Assembly (NCBI GenBank): GCA_019918135.1
Contig: WBZZ01002750.1
Location: 141,501-205,500, forward strand
DNA: 64,000 nt
Direction: 5' to 3'
Source of the DNA: Paulinella micropora
Taxonomy: Eukaryota; Cercozoa; Imbricatea; Euglyphida; Paulinellidae
The translations under genes and the position numbers were made by a program. The notes under the pieces are model-generated. The model made no database searches. It saw only the letters and a list, made by a program, of their open reading frames with translations, and was not told where the DNA came from. Shown one piece after another: positions 10,501 through 21,378 of the stretch. Within the stretch, counting starts at the first letter, position 1; every line of letters begins with the position of its first letter.

Positions 10501-11902
10501 CCGCGTGCGGTGGGCGGCGGCCAACGCCACGGCGGAAGACGCGCTGCCGCGCGAGCGGGACCCGCACTACGTCTGCCCCGACACCTTCGACCTGGTGGCC
10601 CGGCCCGGGGGCTCGCAGTCGCTGGCCCGGCTCGCCTACGAGCGGGAGCCCCCGGCCGCGCGCGCCTGCGCCCTGTCGGTCCGGGTCGAGGGCTGCGCGC
10701 CGGCCGCCGTGCCGCTGGCCGACGTCGCGCCGTACCAGACGTACGAGGTGGACCTGTCGGCCTGCGCCGTGCCCGGGGGCGCGGGCGGCCTGTGGCTCGC
10801 GTGCCCGGACTACGAGGTGCGGTGCGCCGGCGGGCTGGCGCTGGCCCCCAGCGCCGTCCCCCTGTCGCTGCAGCAGGCGCGCGACAACGCACGGACGATC
10901 CGGGTCGAGCAGCAGTCCGAGCTGGCCGACCTGTACCGCCTGCTGGGCGAGTCGCTGTCCCGGCTCTCGACCTTCCCCACCGGGCCCGGCAACACGGCGG
11001 GGCTCATCGACCCCGCGGAGCTCGACGCGGCCGCGCGCGACTCGCTGCATGCCTACAGCCTGGCGGACGTGTCGGTCCAGCGGGCGCTCACGTACCTGTC
11101 GGGCGTACAGCTGGCCGCCAACCGCTCGGCGCAGCAGATCATCGACCGCGCCGACGACTGGGGCGACGAGTACGCCGTGTTGATCGCCCAGGCCGCCAAC
11201 CGGTCCGCCGAACTCATCCGGCGCCAGAGCGCCCTGCGGCTGTTGCAGGGCGAGCTCAGCGACCTATACCACGAGGGCCTGGACCTGGCGGACAAGCTGC
11301 CGCAGCTGCAGAGCGCGCTGCGCGCGGCCATGGACAACACGACGCGGGCCATGTACGACGAGCTGCAGCGGCTGCAGCACCTGCTGGACCTGTACTACTC
11401 GCTGCCGCCGGGGCTGGAGCCGGGGGACCTGGCCTTGCTGTTCAATCTGAGCAGCGACGAGTGCTTCTACGTGCTGCCGCCGCTGCCCGCCGCGCCGGAC
11501 GCGTGGCCCGACACCGCGCGCACCGGCTCCCTCTTCTTGTTTGGCTTCCGCGGCCCGCAGCAGTGGCGGGGGGGGCTGCTGCTGGGCCTCACGGTGGGGC
11601 TCACGGCGTCGGCCGTGGCGTGGGTCGTGCTCTGGGCCGTGGACCTGGGCGGACACCCGCGGCCGGACGACGGCCGGGACCGCCAGTCACTGCTCTGCCA
11701 CCGCGGCGCCCGGGCCGGCGCCGCGCAGCCCCGTCGCTCGCCACGGCCGTGCGGTGGGTGCTACGACGATCACCGCCGGCGAGTGTGGTGGGCGGCTGTT
11801 CTCGGCACGCACGGGCTGCTCGTGCTGGTGTGCTGGCTGGCCCTGGCTCTGTCGTACGTGGTCCGCGCCCGGCGCGACGCCGCTGCCTGGCAGGGCCGCT
11901 AG
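7531..11902 (+). CDS. Large membrane glycoprotein-like protein, frameshifted
   Basis: About 1,450 codons of strongly GC3-biased sequence. No ATG is present in frame after the stop at 7366-7368. A (TTG)n/(TTC)n pyrimidine tract ending 'gtgcag' just upstream suggests the first exon is missing or spliced. A shift in the C/G homopolymer at about 8683-8700 moves the frame; translation is coherent on both sides, so a sequencing error is possible. The N-terminal ~270 residues are helical and coiled-coil-like. The long middle part has many N-glycosylation sequons (NAS, NAT, NSS, NRS) and scattered Cys. A second helical region (about 10880-11400) comes before a hydrophobic segment near 11570-11640 and another near 11800-11865. 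The layout resembles a surface or envelope glycoprotein, but no known family was recognised. Confidence 0.6.
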
Positions 11903-12223
11903 GCGCTGCCGCTAGGCGCGGCGCGCGCGGGGGGAAGGGCCCCTAAACGCCCCTCTCTCACGACCCGGTTAGATTTTGGGGGGGGGGGGAAGACAATGCC
12001 CCCCGCCTCCGTGCTTTTTTGGGTGGCAGGCGACACACCCAAGCGCCACCCGCCGCCGGAGGAAAGGGGGAATTTGTGCCCTCTCCCTTTTTTGAGCATG
12101 TTCTGTCCCCTCCCTTCCCCTCCTCCGGGCCCACCAAAAAATCAGGCTTGGCATTTGAAGTCTTTCTCGCTTTCTCTCTCGCTTATTTATTGGTAAAGAA
12201 AAGTTTTCGCGAGAATCATTCTC

Positions 12224-12970
12224 ATGGCCGCTAGTATATCGGAGCGCAGCAGCGGCTGGCTTCAGGCGCAGGCCGTGGCCCGGGCTCTGCGCAAGCTGGT
12301 GGAGGCCGGCATTGCGCGCACCGGCAGCGCCAACTTCACGCTCATGTCGGGCGGCAAACTGCACTGGACGGCCGCCGAACAGCGGCTCGCGGCTGCGTTG
12401 CTACGCAAGCTCGGCCGCAGCGACTTTGCCGCCCAGCTGAACCGTTTCCCGCTAGTGCAAGTCATAGCGGATCCCTCGCCGCTGTTGATCGACCTGGATG
12501 CGCGCCAGGAGGGCGCTCTGACGCCCGACCGGTTTCTGGCCTTCCTCGAGCCCCTGATTTTGGTGCTGGCGCGGCTGATCACCGAACGCCTGCTCGTTGC
12601 CGGCCGCATGCCGGCCCAGGCGCGGGCCGCTTGCACCGTGCACGTGCTGCAGTCGCACGGCCGGGTGGGCAGGTGGAAGACCGTGCCGGGCGACGAGCGC
12701 CGCCGTGAAAGGAAAAGAAGAAGAAGAAGAAGAAGAAGAAGAAGAAGAAGAAGAAGAAGAAGAAGAAGAAGCAGCAGCAGCAGCAGCAAAAGAAGAAGAG
12801 TTCACGGTTTCCTGCTTTCACTGCGCCAGCCAGGCGCGCTTCCGGCTGCCAGCAGCCACGCGCTACAAGCTCTACTTCGCGCGGCCGCAGACGCTGACCC
12901 TGCGCCCTCCAGACGACGAAAACATACAAAAAAATAAGAACGAGGCAGCCGTCGAGAGCAATCTCAACGA
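12224..12970 (+). CDS. Unknown helical protein interrupted by a (GAA)n expansion
   Basis: ATG at 12224 opens ~160 residues of ordinary-looking, Leu/Ala/Arg-rich sequence, then an (AAG)n run (about 12712-12768) and a CAG run. After the run the sensible frame changes: the second frame carries VSCFHCASQ and about 60 further residues, so the microsatellite has shifted the reading frame or lies in an intron. A CxxC pair after the run could be half of a zinc site. No family was recognised. The gene lies on the same strand as the glycoprotein, about 320 bp downstream. Confidence 0.5.
12712..12788. repeat. (AAG)n/(CAG)n microsatellite inside a gene
   Basis: About 19 AAG units followed by six AGC/CAG units. 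The coding frame differs on the two sides. Confidence 0.8.
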
Positions 12971-13125
12971 GCAAGGTCTATTCTGCCATGTTTTTTTGCT
13001 TTTATCTCTTGGTATATTTTCCTAGCTGTACCTGCCGAAGAAGAATAAGCATTCTTTTTGCTAGCGTATTCTTTTCATTTGTGCAAGCGATGCCGCCGCA
13101 CCCCGCGCCCTAGAACAGGTCAGCC

Positions 13126-13126
13126 C

Positions 13127-13158
<32 letters not shown>
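13126..13158. repeat. (CT)n microsatellite
   Basis: An uninterrupted CT run about 190 bases upstream of the HNH gene start, followed by C/T-rich sequence. No gene is supported in the pyrimidine-rich stretch 12971-13344. Confidence 0.7.
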
Positions 13159-13163
<5 letters not shown>

Positions 13164-13344
13164 CGCCTCCCCGGGCGTGGTCGCTTCCCTCCCCCCTCTT
13201 GTCTCCCCGCCACACCCTCCTGCTCCGCCGCGCATCCTCAGGGAAAACATCTATATTCCCCTCCCCTTCGTGCTTGTATCTTTTTTCCCGGATTCATCTA
13301 CTTCATTTTTTGTTTTTGCCCAAAAAAGAAACTTGTTTTACTGC

Positions 13345-15183
13345 ATGCTTGGCTGGCCCTTACTAGGCGAACAAGACATACTGCTAGCTGATGCTCATGA
13401 AACCCAGTGCAAGTTAGGGCACAGGTTGTCGAGGCTTGCCACCAAGGCTCAGAATGTGCATTTGCAAGGGCTCCGCGCAGTATATATGGGCAGCTTCGTG
13501 CCTTTGGCTAATGTACAGCATACGCTCACCACTACGCAAGTTGGCCATTGGGTGAAACAAAACAAGCAGCGAGCTCGTCTGGCGCCGTACTTCATGCCAG
13601 GCACACCTAAGTGGCACATCGATCACATTATACCCAAGGTATGGGGCGGTGTTGACCACCCTCGCAACTACGTGTTGCTACCTGGTGCAGTGAACCAATC
13701 TTTCAATGAGTTCCTTACCAGCGAAAAGATTGCTTACATCGGAAGTACGGCCGCGCGCGGGGCGAAAAGTTTCTGTAGCTTTTTACGTCCTTTTGCTGAG
13801 CAGGGCCTCACAGACCTGCCGCCGTTGGCCTTCACGGGCGCCATGACGACGCGTGATTCAGGCGGTAGCCTGATGGACCGCTGGGACACAGATTCAGTGA
13901 TTGCACCCTCGGGATCTTCTGTAACGGTTGTGCCTACACACAAGAGACAGGCGCCAACAGCTGCAGACGAGGCAGCACCGCACAAGCGACGACGACGACG
14001 CCCGAAAAAAGCTCCAGTGTCTACCCTAGAAAATTCTGTGGACAGGCAGCGGGCGGGCGACACGTCGGAGGAGCTGCACCAGCGCCTGAGCCAGGAGGGC
14101 GAGGAGCGGCGGAAACAGCGCCCGAGCCGGGAGGACGAGGAGCGGCAGAAACAGTGCCGGGAGGCCAGGGAGGCGGCGGTCCAGCAGCTGCAGGCAGCGG
14201 CCGTGGCCCTGGACGACGAGGGGCTGCGCAGGGAGATTGTGCTGCACGAGCAGCGCGAGCAGGGGCAGCACACCCTGCCTGCACTGTTGCAGGGGGCCGC
14301 GACGGGCGACGGCGCGGTGGCGGGGCCGGCCCGCTCCGCGCTCGACAGGCTAGGCTACCTACGCTTGCTGCTGAGGCACCCGTCGGCCAGGCAGGCCCTG
14401 GACTACCGCACGGCCTGCAAGCTCGCGGCCCACCAGGGCACCCTGAACCTGCTGGCCGCGTGGTACCGCGTGAGCGGCCGGCAGGAGGTCCTGCAAAACT
14501 GGGCGCTGGCGGAGTGGCAAGAGCTGGAGCGGACGGGCCGCCCCTTGTCCACACAGCGGGAACACAGCTACGGCAGCCGTGTGTTGTTTCTCGAGGCCCT
14601 GGCTAAGCTGCTGCTGGACAGTCCCCCCGACAGCGGGCCCGTGCCACACCCCATGCAGAGGCTGTTGGGAGGTGAGCCGGTTTCTTTGGGCACGCTCCGG
14701 CACAACCAAGCGAAGATAGAAATCTTGTTTCGGAACGGCCATGCGCTCTGGTCCGAACCGTAAAGGTTTTACCTAGAGCAAAAGACGCTGAACCGGCTGG
14801 CGCGGGGCGCCCCAGGTACGAGTACCGGCCTGTCCATCAATGCCTGCCGGGCGCTGCTCCAACTGTTCTTCAGCACGTGCGTGAAGTCCGGCTTCGCAAG
14901 GTTGGAAACGAGTGGGGGCCAACCAGCGCTCTGCAGGGACGCGCAGACGGGACAGAGGCACGTCTTTTACCACGTGCTGTTGTTGCAGGGCGCGAGTTTC
15001 TTGCAGCGGCCCAAACAGCCAGAGGAGGCGGGGGGCCAGGGCGATACCGGCGCAACGATAGACCCGCTGGCGTTGGTGAGAGAGCTGGCGGAGGACCCGG
15101 GCTTCGTGACCACGACCGCCACGCCCGAGCCAGACCCCGGGGGGGCCGGCCCTTCCCTGAAGAAACAAAGGCGTCTGTTCTGA
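13345..15183 (+). CDS. HNH endonuclease-domain protein with an in-frame TAA
   Basis: ATG at 13345 is the first in a frame open from upstream. Residues about 85-125 hold an HNH/ββα-metal-type motif: WHIDHIIPKVWGG, then HPRNYVLLPG and a following N. A basic segment (HKRRRRRPKK, near 13980-14010) could be a nuclear localisation signal. A highly charged Glu/Arg/Gln coiled coil spans about 14040-14190, and an unknown helical domain follows. The frame is closed by TAA at 14761-14763 but continues unchanged for 140 further codons to a TGA at 15181, with similar composition, so a CAA-to-TAA nonsense mutation is likely. If so, the intact protein is ~610 residues. HNH nucleases are common in large DNA viruses and mobile elements; its role here is unknown. 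Confidence 0.65.
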
Positions 15184-15275
15184 ACCAAAAGAAGCTGGCG
15201 GGGTTGCTGCAAAAAAACAGAAATCACAGCTAATACCACTTGGTAGTATTTTTGTACCTATAAAGGTTTGTAGCT

Positions 15276-15317
15276 GAGGCCTGTTACCAGACAGATGAGG
15301 CCTGTTACCAGACAGAT
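15276..15317. repeat. Two tandem 21-bp repeats upstream of a small ORF
   Basis: Two perfect copies starting 'gaggcctgttaccag' end just before 'gtataatgcg', which overlaps the ATG of the ORF at 15326. This could be a promoter element. Confidence 0.6.
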
Positions 15318-15325
15318 GGTGTATA

Positions 15326-15604
15326 ATGCGCGAGGCCTTACGAAAGATAGCAAGCCACGATCACGACTTTGTTCTCCCGGGGCCGCTACCACCGAACACC
15401 CTCGATAAGCAGCAAAGGCAAAAGCTCAGAAAGGGTAAAGAGAGAGAATTAACCAATTCAATGGCAGAAGTACTGCAGACAGCAAGGATTACTTTATCAA
15501 CAGAAGGCATGTACACGGATAGCGAGGGCATCCTTAGGTACGCTGAACAAGCAGTCTGGGACGGAGCGGCGACGAGGTTCAAACAGTTGTTTCCGCACGT
15601 GTAG
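15326..15604 (+). CDS. Small hypothetical protein (92 aa)
   Basis: A complete short frame with ATG at 15326 and TAG at 15602. The product is mixed-charge, with a basic middle (QRQKLRKGKERE) and a C-terminal FKQLFPHV. No domain was recognised. It lies about 140 bp after the HNH gene on the same strand and is less GC-rich than the other island genes. Confidence 0.45.
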   Translation: MREALRKIASHDHDFVLPGPLPPNTLDKQQRQKLRKGKERELTNSMAEVLQTARITLSTEGMYTDSEGILRYAEQAVWDGAATRFKQLFPHV

Positions 15605-15915
15605 CCCCCCTGCCGTCCCGCAGGAGGAGAAGAAACGATAGTCACCCCCTTGGCCACTCTTGCTCGGCCCGGGGGAAGAAGGAAACCTGGTCTCTGTGCC
15701 GGCCAAACAGCGTCCCCGTTAATAAAAAAACAGTGAACCAATCAAGCGCTGCTGTTCTCGCTCTCCCCCCCCCCCTGACATACCCCGCCCCCCCCCCCTT
15801 CCGTGCTACGCCATCTCTGCCGCGGGCCACGAGAAAGAGGGTTTCGGGAGAAGAGGGAGAAAGAAAAGAGCGTTCTCTCCCCATTCGCGAGCCCTGGGCA
15901 CGCCAGGCAGGACAG
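15605..15915. other. Intergenic, convergent region
   Basis: Between convergent genes. It contains C-homopolymer runs and no supported gene. Confidence 0.5.
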
Positions 15916-16647
15916 CTAGCGGGCGTGAGCCCCAGAGCCGTCCCGCTCGTAGCGCCTGGGACCAACCTCTGTCTGGGGGCAGTCCCAGAGCAAATATCTC
16001 TCCCAGCTGGCCGGGTAGTTTGAATCACCGCAGGTGTCGGCGATGACCCAGCCGCGAGTTCCCAGCGTCGGCAGGCTCACGCACTGGCTGCCCGCGCGGA
16101 TCTCGTAGTACCAGGAGTTGGCACTCTCCAGGAAGCTGGGCCGAATGGCAAAGACGTCGGTGGCGGCGCGCCAGGGCACCGTGCCGTCGGCCTCCCCGGT
16201 GACTAGCCCGCCCTCGGTAGTAGCCCACACCTTGTGCTGCCCCGCGTTTGCTAGGAGGTGGTACTGGTCGTTACCCAGTGGTACAAAAGTAGAAAAGGCC
16301 GCGTTGTAGCTCGTCGGTACTACCAGACCGCCGGTCAGTGTCCAGAAGTGCCGGACAAAACCGTTTGGCCAGTAGTAGCGCTCGTCCCACGAGGCTATTC
16401 TGGTTACGCAGTCCTGGCACGGCAGGGATGACAGCCCCTGGTACCACCCGTCCTGGGTGGGTACGCAATTACCAGGATCCAGGTCGCACGGCGTTAGGCC
16501 CCAGGCGCGCTCGTCCGGGCCCCCGCAGCTGTCGGTAGGCTTGTGGTACGAGAAACCCCGCGGGCCAGGGTAGCAGGGCGGGAGAGTGCCATTGTAGCCA
16601 CCCCAGGGGCACAAACCGGGGGAAGCCGTCCAGACGCTGCTGCGCAT
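15916..16647 (-). CDS. Cys/Trp/Gly-rich protein, possibly extracellular
   Basis: 243 residues from the ATG at 16647; an in-frame TTG start lies 10 codons upstream. About ten Cys and many Trp, Tyr and Pro residues (CPWGGYNG, CGGPDERAW, DTCGDSNYPASW) suggest a disulphide-stabilised extracellular or lectin-like fold. No signal peptide is evident at either start, so an upstream exon or alternative start is possible. No family was recognised. It reads towards the HNH gene. Confidence 0.5.
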   Translation of the reverse strand: MRSSVWTASPGLCPWGGYNGTLPPCYPGPRGFSYHKPTDSCGGPDERAWGLTPCDLDPGNCVPTQDGWYQGLSSLPCQDCVTRIASWDERYYWPNGFVRHFWTLTGGLVVPTSYNAAFSTFVPLGNDQYHLLANAGQHKVWATTEGGLVTGEADGTVPWRAATDVFAIRPSFLESANSWYYEIRAGSQCVSLPTLGTRGWVIADTCGDSNYPASWERYLLWDCPQTEVGPRRYERDGSGAHAR

Positions 16648-17023
16648 CGCCGGGTAGGTTTTGTGCCCGCCCTGCAAGCACTCGCCACGGTCGGTCTAGT
16701 GTGCGGCCCCTCGGGTACGACTTGGGCCAGCAGGGGGTGGCGGGGCCAAGCGGGGCCAAGCGGGGCCCCACGGAACGCTGGCCCGCCCCCTCCCCCCCCC
16801 CCCCTCCCTCCCCACCGGCGCGCGGGCGCCCTCTCCCCTCCCCCCCTTCCGCCGGCGCACGCGGGCGTCCCCCCCCTCCCCGCGCCCGCCGGCGCGCGCC
16901 GGCTCGTACCGGTGCACCCGCGCGCGCGTCCTCTCCCCCCCCCCTTGTGAGGGAGGCGCGGGGGCGCCGCGGGCGGGCGGTGCGCTGCGGGGCGGCGACA
17001 CAATTCAGCTGGTTGTAACTCGC
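16648..17023. other. GC-rich intergenic region with homopolymers
   Basis: Runs of C and short 'gccggcgcgc'-type repeats. Overlapping frames here look like composition artefacts. It lies between divergent genes and probably contains promoters, but I recognise no motif. Confidence 0.4.
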
Positions 17024-17787
17024 ATGGGACGCCGCCGCCGAGCCTCGAGGCTGGTCCAGCAACAGCAGCAGCAGCAGCAGCAGCGCTTGGTCCCGCCAGC
17101 CCCAGTACCCGACGACCTACTCTCTTCTCCCGCCCCACTTTCCGCTCCCGTGCTGTCCGCCCCTGTGCCCGACTCACTGGCCGCGCCGCCTGCCTCCTGC
17201 TGCCCCGCCGTCGGGGAAGTGCACGCCGAGCTCGTGGTGGCCCTGCTGCCCGGAGTGGACGTGTCGGCGTCGCTGCACACGACGGAGCTCGCCCGCGCCC
17301 CAGCCTCGGCGGAGAAGCGGCTGACGCTGGAGCAGGCGCTGGACGCCCTCGTGCCCTCCTGTGTGCTCAAACTGCTTCCTTGGCCGTGCGCCCGGCCCCG
17401 GGGTCCACCTGGCAGTGCGGCTGGCAGGCTTACCGGGGCGGGCGGCTGCTGCTGCGCGGCCGTTTGTCGGACAGGCCGCCGCTAGGCCGCGAGCTGCCCG
17501 GCGGCGCACGACTGGCCCGCAGGCTGAAGCAGCGCCTGGGCCTGCTGCTCCGTTTCGAGGAGGCCCTAACCACGCTGTTGGCCCAGCACCTGAGCGTGCC
17601 AGAGGTGTGCGCGCGCCTGCTCGAGGCAGACCCGAAGCTGGCCCGGGCCACGGACCTGTCGTATGCCGTCTCGGCCGGCGGCCGCGCCCGCGCCGGCCGG
17701 CTAGGTTCCAGCCGGGCTGGGACTTCCGGCGCGCGAGGCCAGGGAACACTCCGGCCCCTGTCTCCCCGACGGGGCCAGGCAGACTAG
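17024..17787 (+). CDS. Unknown Leu/Arg-rich protein with poly-Gln, frameshifted
   Basis: ATG at 17024. A Gln tract (CAG run, 17061-17083) is followed by Pro/Ala-rich sequence and then a helical region. The frame must shift by one base near 17380-17390; downstream a coherent frame continues (RLKQRLGLLLRFEEAL, VPEVCARLLEADP) to the stop at 17785. No domain was recognised. Composition matches the rest of the island. Confidence 0.45.
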
Positions 17788-18102
17788 CCTAAGGCCTGCA
17801 GCCAAGCCGGGGCAGGAGGGAGGAGGGGCCGTCGTGACTTCGCCGAAGCCGGAGTAGGAGGTAGGGGGGCTGCGTTTTGCCATGCTGCCCGTGTACAGTT
17901 TCAGTCAGTCTTTAAAATACCAGTAGGCCAGCCAAGAGAAAAAAAACCGGACCCGGCCGGCGCCGGCCGGCTAGAGGGGAGGGGGGGGGGGAGATTGATT
18001 GCTAGGTCCGGGCCGGGGCCCGCCGGCCCCACAGAACCTGCCAGCCGGGCGGCGCCGGCCGGGGCCGGCAGTCGCCGGCCGTGGTGCTTCGGAGCGGGGG
18101 GG
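17788..18102. other. Intergenic, convergent region
   Basis: GC-rich spacer between convergent genes with a G run near 17980-17990. No supported gene. Confidence 0.45.
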
Positions 18103-20823
18103 TCAGCTCCCTTCCTCTTCCTCCTCTCCCCCGCAGCCCGTGTCCTCGTGGCTCGTGTCCTCGCGGCTCGTGTCCCCGCGGTCCGTGTCCCCGCGGCTCG
18201 TGTCCCCGCGGTCCGTGTCCCCGCGGCTCGTGTCCCCGCGGTCCGTGTCCCCGCGGCTCGTATCCCCGCGGCTCGTGTCCCCGCGGCTCGTGTCCCCGCG
18301 GTTCGTGTCCTCGCGGCTCGTGTCCCCGCGGTCCGTGTCCCCGGCCGGCCGTGGTGGGGGGTCCCGCCGCGCCAGCTCGGTGCACCGGTCCGTCAGGAAC
18401 GCCAGCAGCAGCCCAAGCTGCGACGGGTCTAGCGACGCACACACGGCCGCCACGTGGCGCAGGTCTCGTTCGGTCTGGGCCGCGCCGCCGGGGGGAGTGC
18501 AGCGCACCGCGCCGGGCGGCGGGCCGGGCGCCAGGCCCGCCCGCCACTCGCGGTAGTCGCGGACCTGGTCGTACCAGAGCTCGCGGTACTGTTCGTCGGC
18601 GGCGGCGGGCCCGGCGCCGCGCAGCGCGCTGGACTCGTCGCGCACCCAGCCCCACGGCAGCGCGAGGCCCACCGGCACGGCGGCCAGCACGAGCACGAGC
18701 ACGGCGGACGGGGGGGGCAGGTCCAGCAGGCGGTCGGTCCCCACGAACCACGGCCAGGGCGACAGGTAGGCCGCCAGCGGCACCAGGGCGCACGTGCTCC
18801 AGAACAGGGACCACAGCGCCACGTAGCACTCGGTCACGTGGCGGACGTACCACGGCAGCCTGCCCGCCGGCGGCGGCGCCCGGGCGGCTTCCGCGTCGTC
18901 ACCGGCGGCCGCCGGCCCCGGGCGCAGGCAGGAGGCCGACGCGGCCGTGCGCTCCAGCTCCCGCAGGCCCGCGTCCCCCCACGCGTTCTGTCACAGGCGC
19001 AGCGCGACCCGGGCCTCCAGCGGCACGCACAGCAGCCAGGACAGCAGGCTGCCGGCGCCCAGGGCCAGGAGCAGGCACCCCAGGGCCCGGGCGTCCCAGC
19101 GCACGAGCAAGGACAGCGGGCCCGTGAGCAGGGCCGGCACGAGGGCGACCGTGCCCAGCACGCAGCAGCAGGCCGACCAGCAGCACAGGCGGTCCAGCTG
19201 CTCGCGGTAGCACCGGACCAGCGGTCGCTCCGCGGCCGCGCCCCACGCCCGCGCCGGCCCCCAGCACGCGCCGGTGCCGACCGCCCGGACGGACAGGAGG
19301 CCGATGAACAGGAGGCGCAGCCAGTGCAGGGACAGGTTGCGGCCGAGCGCCAGCCGTCGGAAGTCTCGCTTGACCACGCGCCATTCGCGGCACTCGGCCT
19401 CCAACGCCGCGTCGTCCGGGGCGCCGGCCGCCGCCAGCTCGCGCCGCAGCTCGGGCCTGGCCGCGAGCGGGCGCGGCAGCGCCCAGCAGGTCTGGCGCGC
19501 GATCTCCTCCCGCACCAGCCGCGCGCCCGCCAACAGGCGCAGCCCGGCCGCCGGGGCGGGGGGTTCCACCGGGGCGGGGGGCTCCGCCGGGCCCACCGCG
19601 CGCGCCGCCTCCTGGGCCAGGGCCAGCACCCGCCGCAGGTCGGCCGGCACGGAGCCCTCCGGGCTGGCCGGGTGTGCCGCGGCGGTGATGAGCAACCAGG
19701 CGGGCCCGAGCGGGTCGCCGCCCCACAGCGCCGCCAGCCACGCCAGGGGGTCGGCCGTGGTCAGGCTGGGCAGCGCGAGCCGGGCGCACCCCGCCGAGCT
19801 GTTGGCGCGCGGGCATGCCCAGGCACAGCTCAGGCCCGTGGTCCGGTCGGTGTACCACACCCACGTGCGCCCGGCCCCGGCCGCTCCCAGCGGCAGGTGG
19901 AAGCTGGTGCGCGCGAGGGCGGCCTGGTGCGGGTACCAGGCGTGCCGGTACACCCACGGGGGGGTCCGGGCGACATCGGCCACCGCCGGCCAGGGGACGG
20001 CCAACGAGTGACAGTCGCCGGCGCCCCACAGGTCGCGGGCCCAGGGCGGCAGCGAGGCTAGCTCGGCGGGCGCGGCGGCCCAGACCTCGAGCCGCCAGGG
20101 CGCGGCGTCCGGCGAGTGGCCGCCCCCGGCGGGGGGCCCGGCGCTCTGCGCCAGGACCCACTGCAGGTCCTCGCGCAGGCCTGCCAGGCTGTGCGGCGGC
20201 AGCAGGGGCGGGCCGCCCCAGAACAGCCACGCGACCAGGCACAGGTGCTGCACGGCCGAGTACACGAGCATCGCGCCGACGAACAGGCGCAGCTGCGCCA
20301 GGGAACCCACGTACCGGGTCAGCAGGTACACCGACGGGGTGGCCTCGTCCGCCTGCGCCGACCAGTCCTCGTGCACGTCCAGCCAGCACAGCATCTCGTA
20401 CAAAGCCAGGTAGCGGCTGCCATTAGCGACCAGGGCCAGCAGCAGCAGGGCGGGCGCGTTGTACTGGAACATGAAGGCCTCGCAGAAGGTCACCACGAAC
20501 AGCAGGTACGTCAGGCCCGGTGCCCCTTCCCGGTACAGCCACGAGTGCACGTAGCGCACGTCATAGTGCCCGACGCCGCACGCGGCCCGCCACGACGCGG
20601 GCAGGCGCAGGCACAGGCACAGGAACAGCAGCCCCAGGCCCTGGGCCACACACCACGACACCGCGGCCGCGAGCCAGACGACCTCCCCCCCCGTCGCACC
20701 CCCCGGCGGTGCCCGCGCGAGCAGGATAGCCGTAAACAGGGTCCACGCCCCCAGGGCGGTCCCTTGGTACCGACAAAACCGCCGCAGGTGCAGGGGCGCT
20801 CGTTGGCACACTTGCTGGTACAT
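18103..20823 (-). CDS. Multi-pass membrane protein with C-terminal RGDT repeats and an in-frame TGA
   Basis: ATG at 20823 (an in-frame GTG lies six codons upstream). About ten hydrophobic segments are visible: roughly five in the first 240 residues, then a ~300-residue soluble loop with Cys/Trp and an N-glycosylation site, then three more, then two after the stop. TGA at 18991-18993 interrupts the frame, but the same frame continues for ~295 codons with two further membrane segments, so the stop looks like a CGA-to-TGA mutation or a readthrough site. The tail is built of 5-residue units RGDT(S/D/N), encoded by a 15-bp minisatellite. No transporter or receptor family was recognised. A surface location is inferred from the topology and the RGD motifs. 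Confidence 0.6.
18137..18352. repeat. 15-bp coding minisatellite (RGDT-S/D repeats)
   Basis: About 14 tandem units of 15 bp ('gtgtccccgcggctc' type), each encoding a pentapeptide with Arg-Gly-Asp-Thr on the minus strand. A few units have Glu in place of Gly. Confidence 0.85.
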
Positions 20824-21378
20824 GCGCCGCCGCGACAACACTCACGCTGGTTTTAACTAGGCAGCCCGGGCGCGAGCGGCCGGAACCCGCCCAGAACCCG
20901 ACCGGGGGGGGGGGGAGAGGCCGTCCCTTCCTCGCGTGGGAGGGGAGGAGAAGAAGAAGAAGGGGGGTGGTCCGGCCAGCGGCAGCCCTCTCCCCCCCTG
21001 GCGGCCCCACGGCTCCGCCGACGGGAGAGGGAGGCCCCCCGGACGGACACCAGCCGCGCGCGCACCGGCCAGGATCTCCTCCCTCCCCTTTCCAAGCCCT
21101 GGCCGTGCACCCGGGGCCATGCCCTGGGGACGGCGCAGTGTCCGCAGGCGTCAGCCACCGGCCCCTGGCTGTGCCGGACGTGGTGGTCACCGGCCCCCGG
21201 CCGTGCCGGACGTGGTGGTCGACTCCGGTCCGAGGAGGCTCTCGCTACGACGGCACCCGGCTGCACCGGACAGGGCGTTTGTAAAACTCCGGTGCTCCTA
21301 GCTCCGGCTGCCGGGCTACAGTCCGGGGGGGTTGGCCTTTCTTTTTTTTACTGAGACAGACTAGCAGAACTTGGTGGC
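20824..21378. other. Intergenic with segmental duplication
   Basis: About 21270-21350 is duplicated at 23430-23500 ('aactccggctgccggg' block and neighbours), downstream of each F-box paralogue. Short repeats 'tgccggacgtggtggtc' occur at 21170-21230. No gene. Confidence 0.5.

Noticed and set aside
14760..14776. 17-base mini-intron (GTAAAG...CCTAG) removing the TAA in the HNH gene
   Set aside because: Its removal would shift the frame, whereas the frame is already continuous across the stop.
16469..17177. Overlapping Gly/Arg-rich ORFs in 16.5-17.2 kb
   Set aside because: Homopolymer and low-complexity GC sequence open in several frames at once, with no conserved features.
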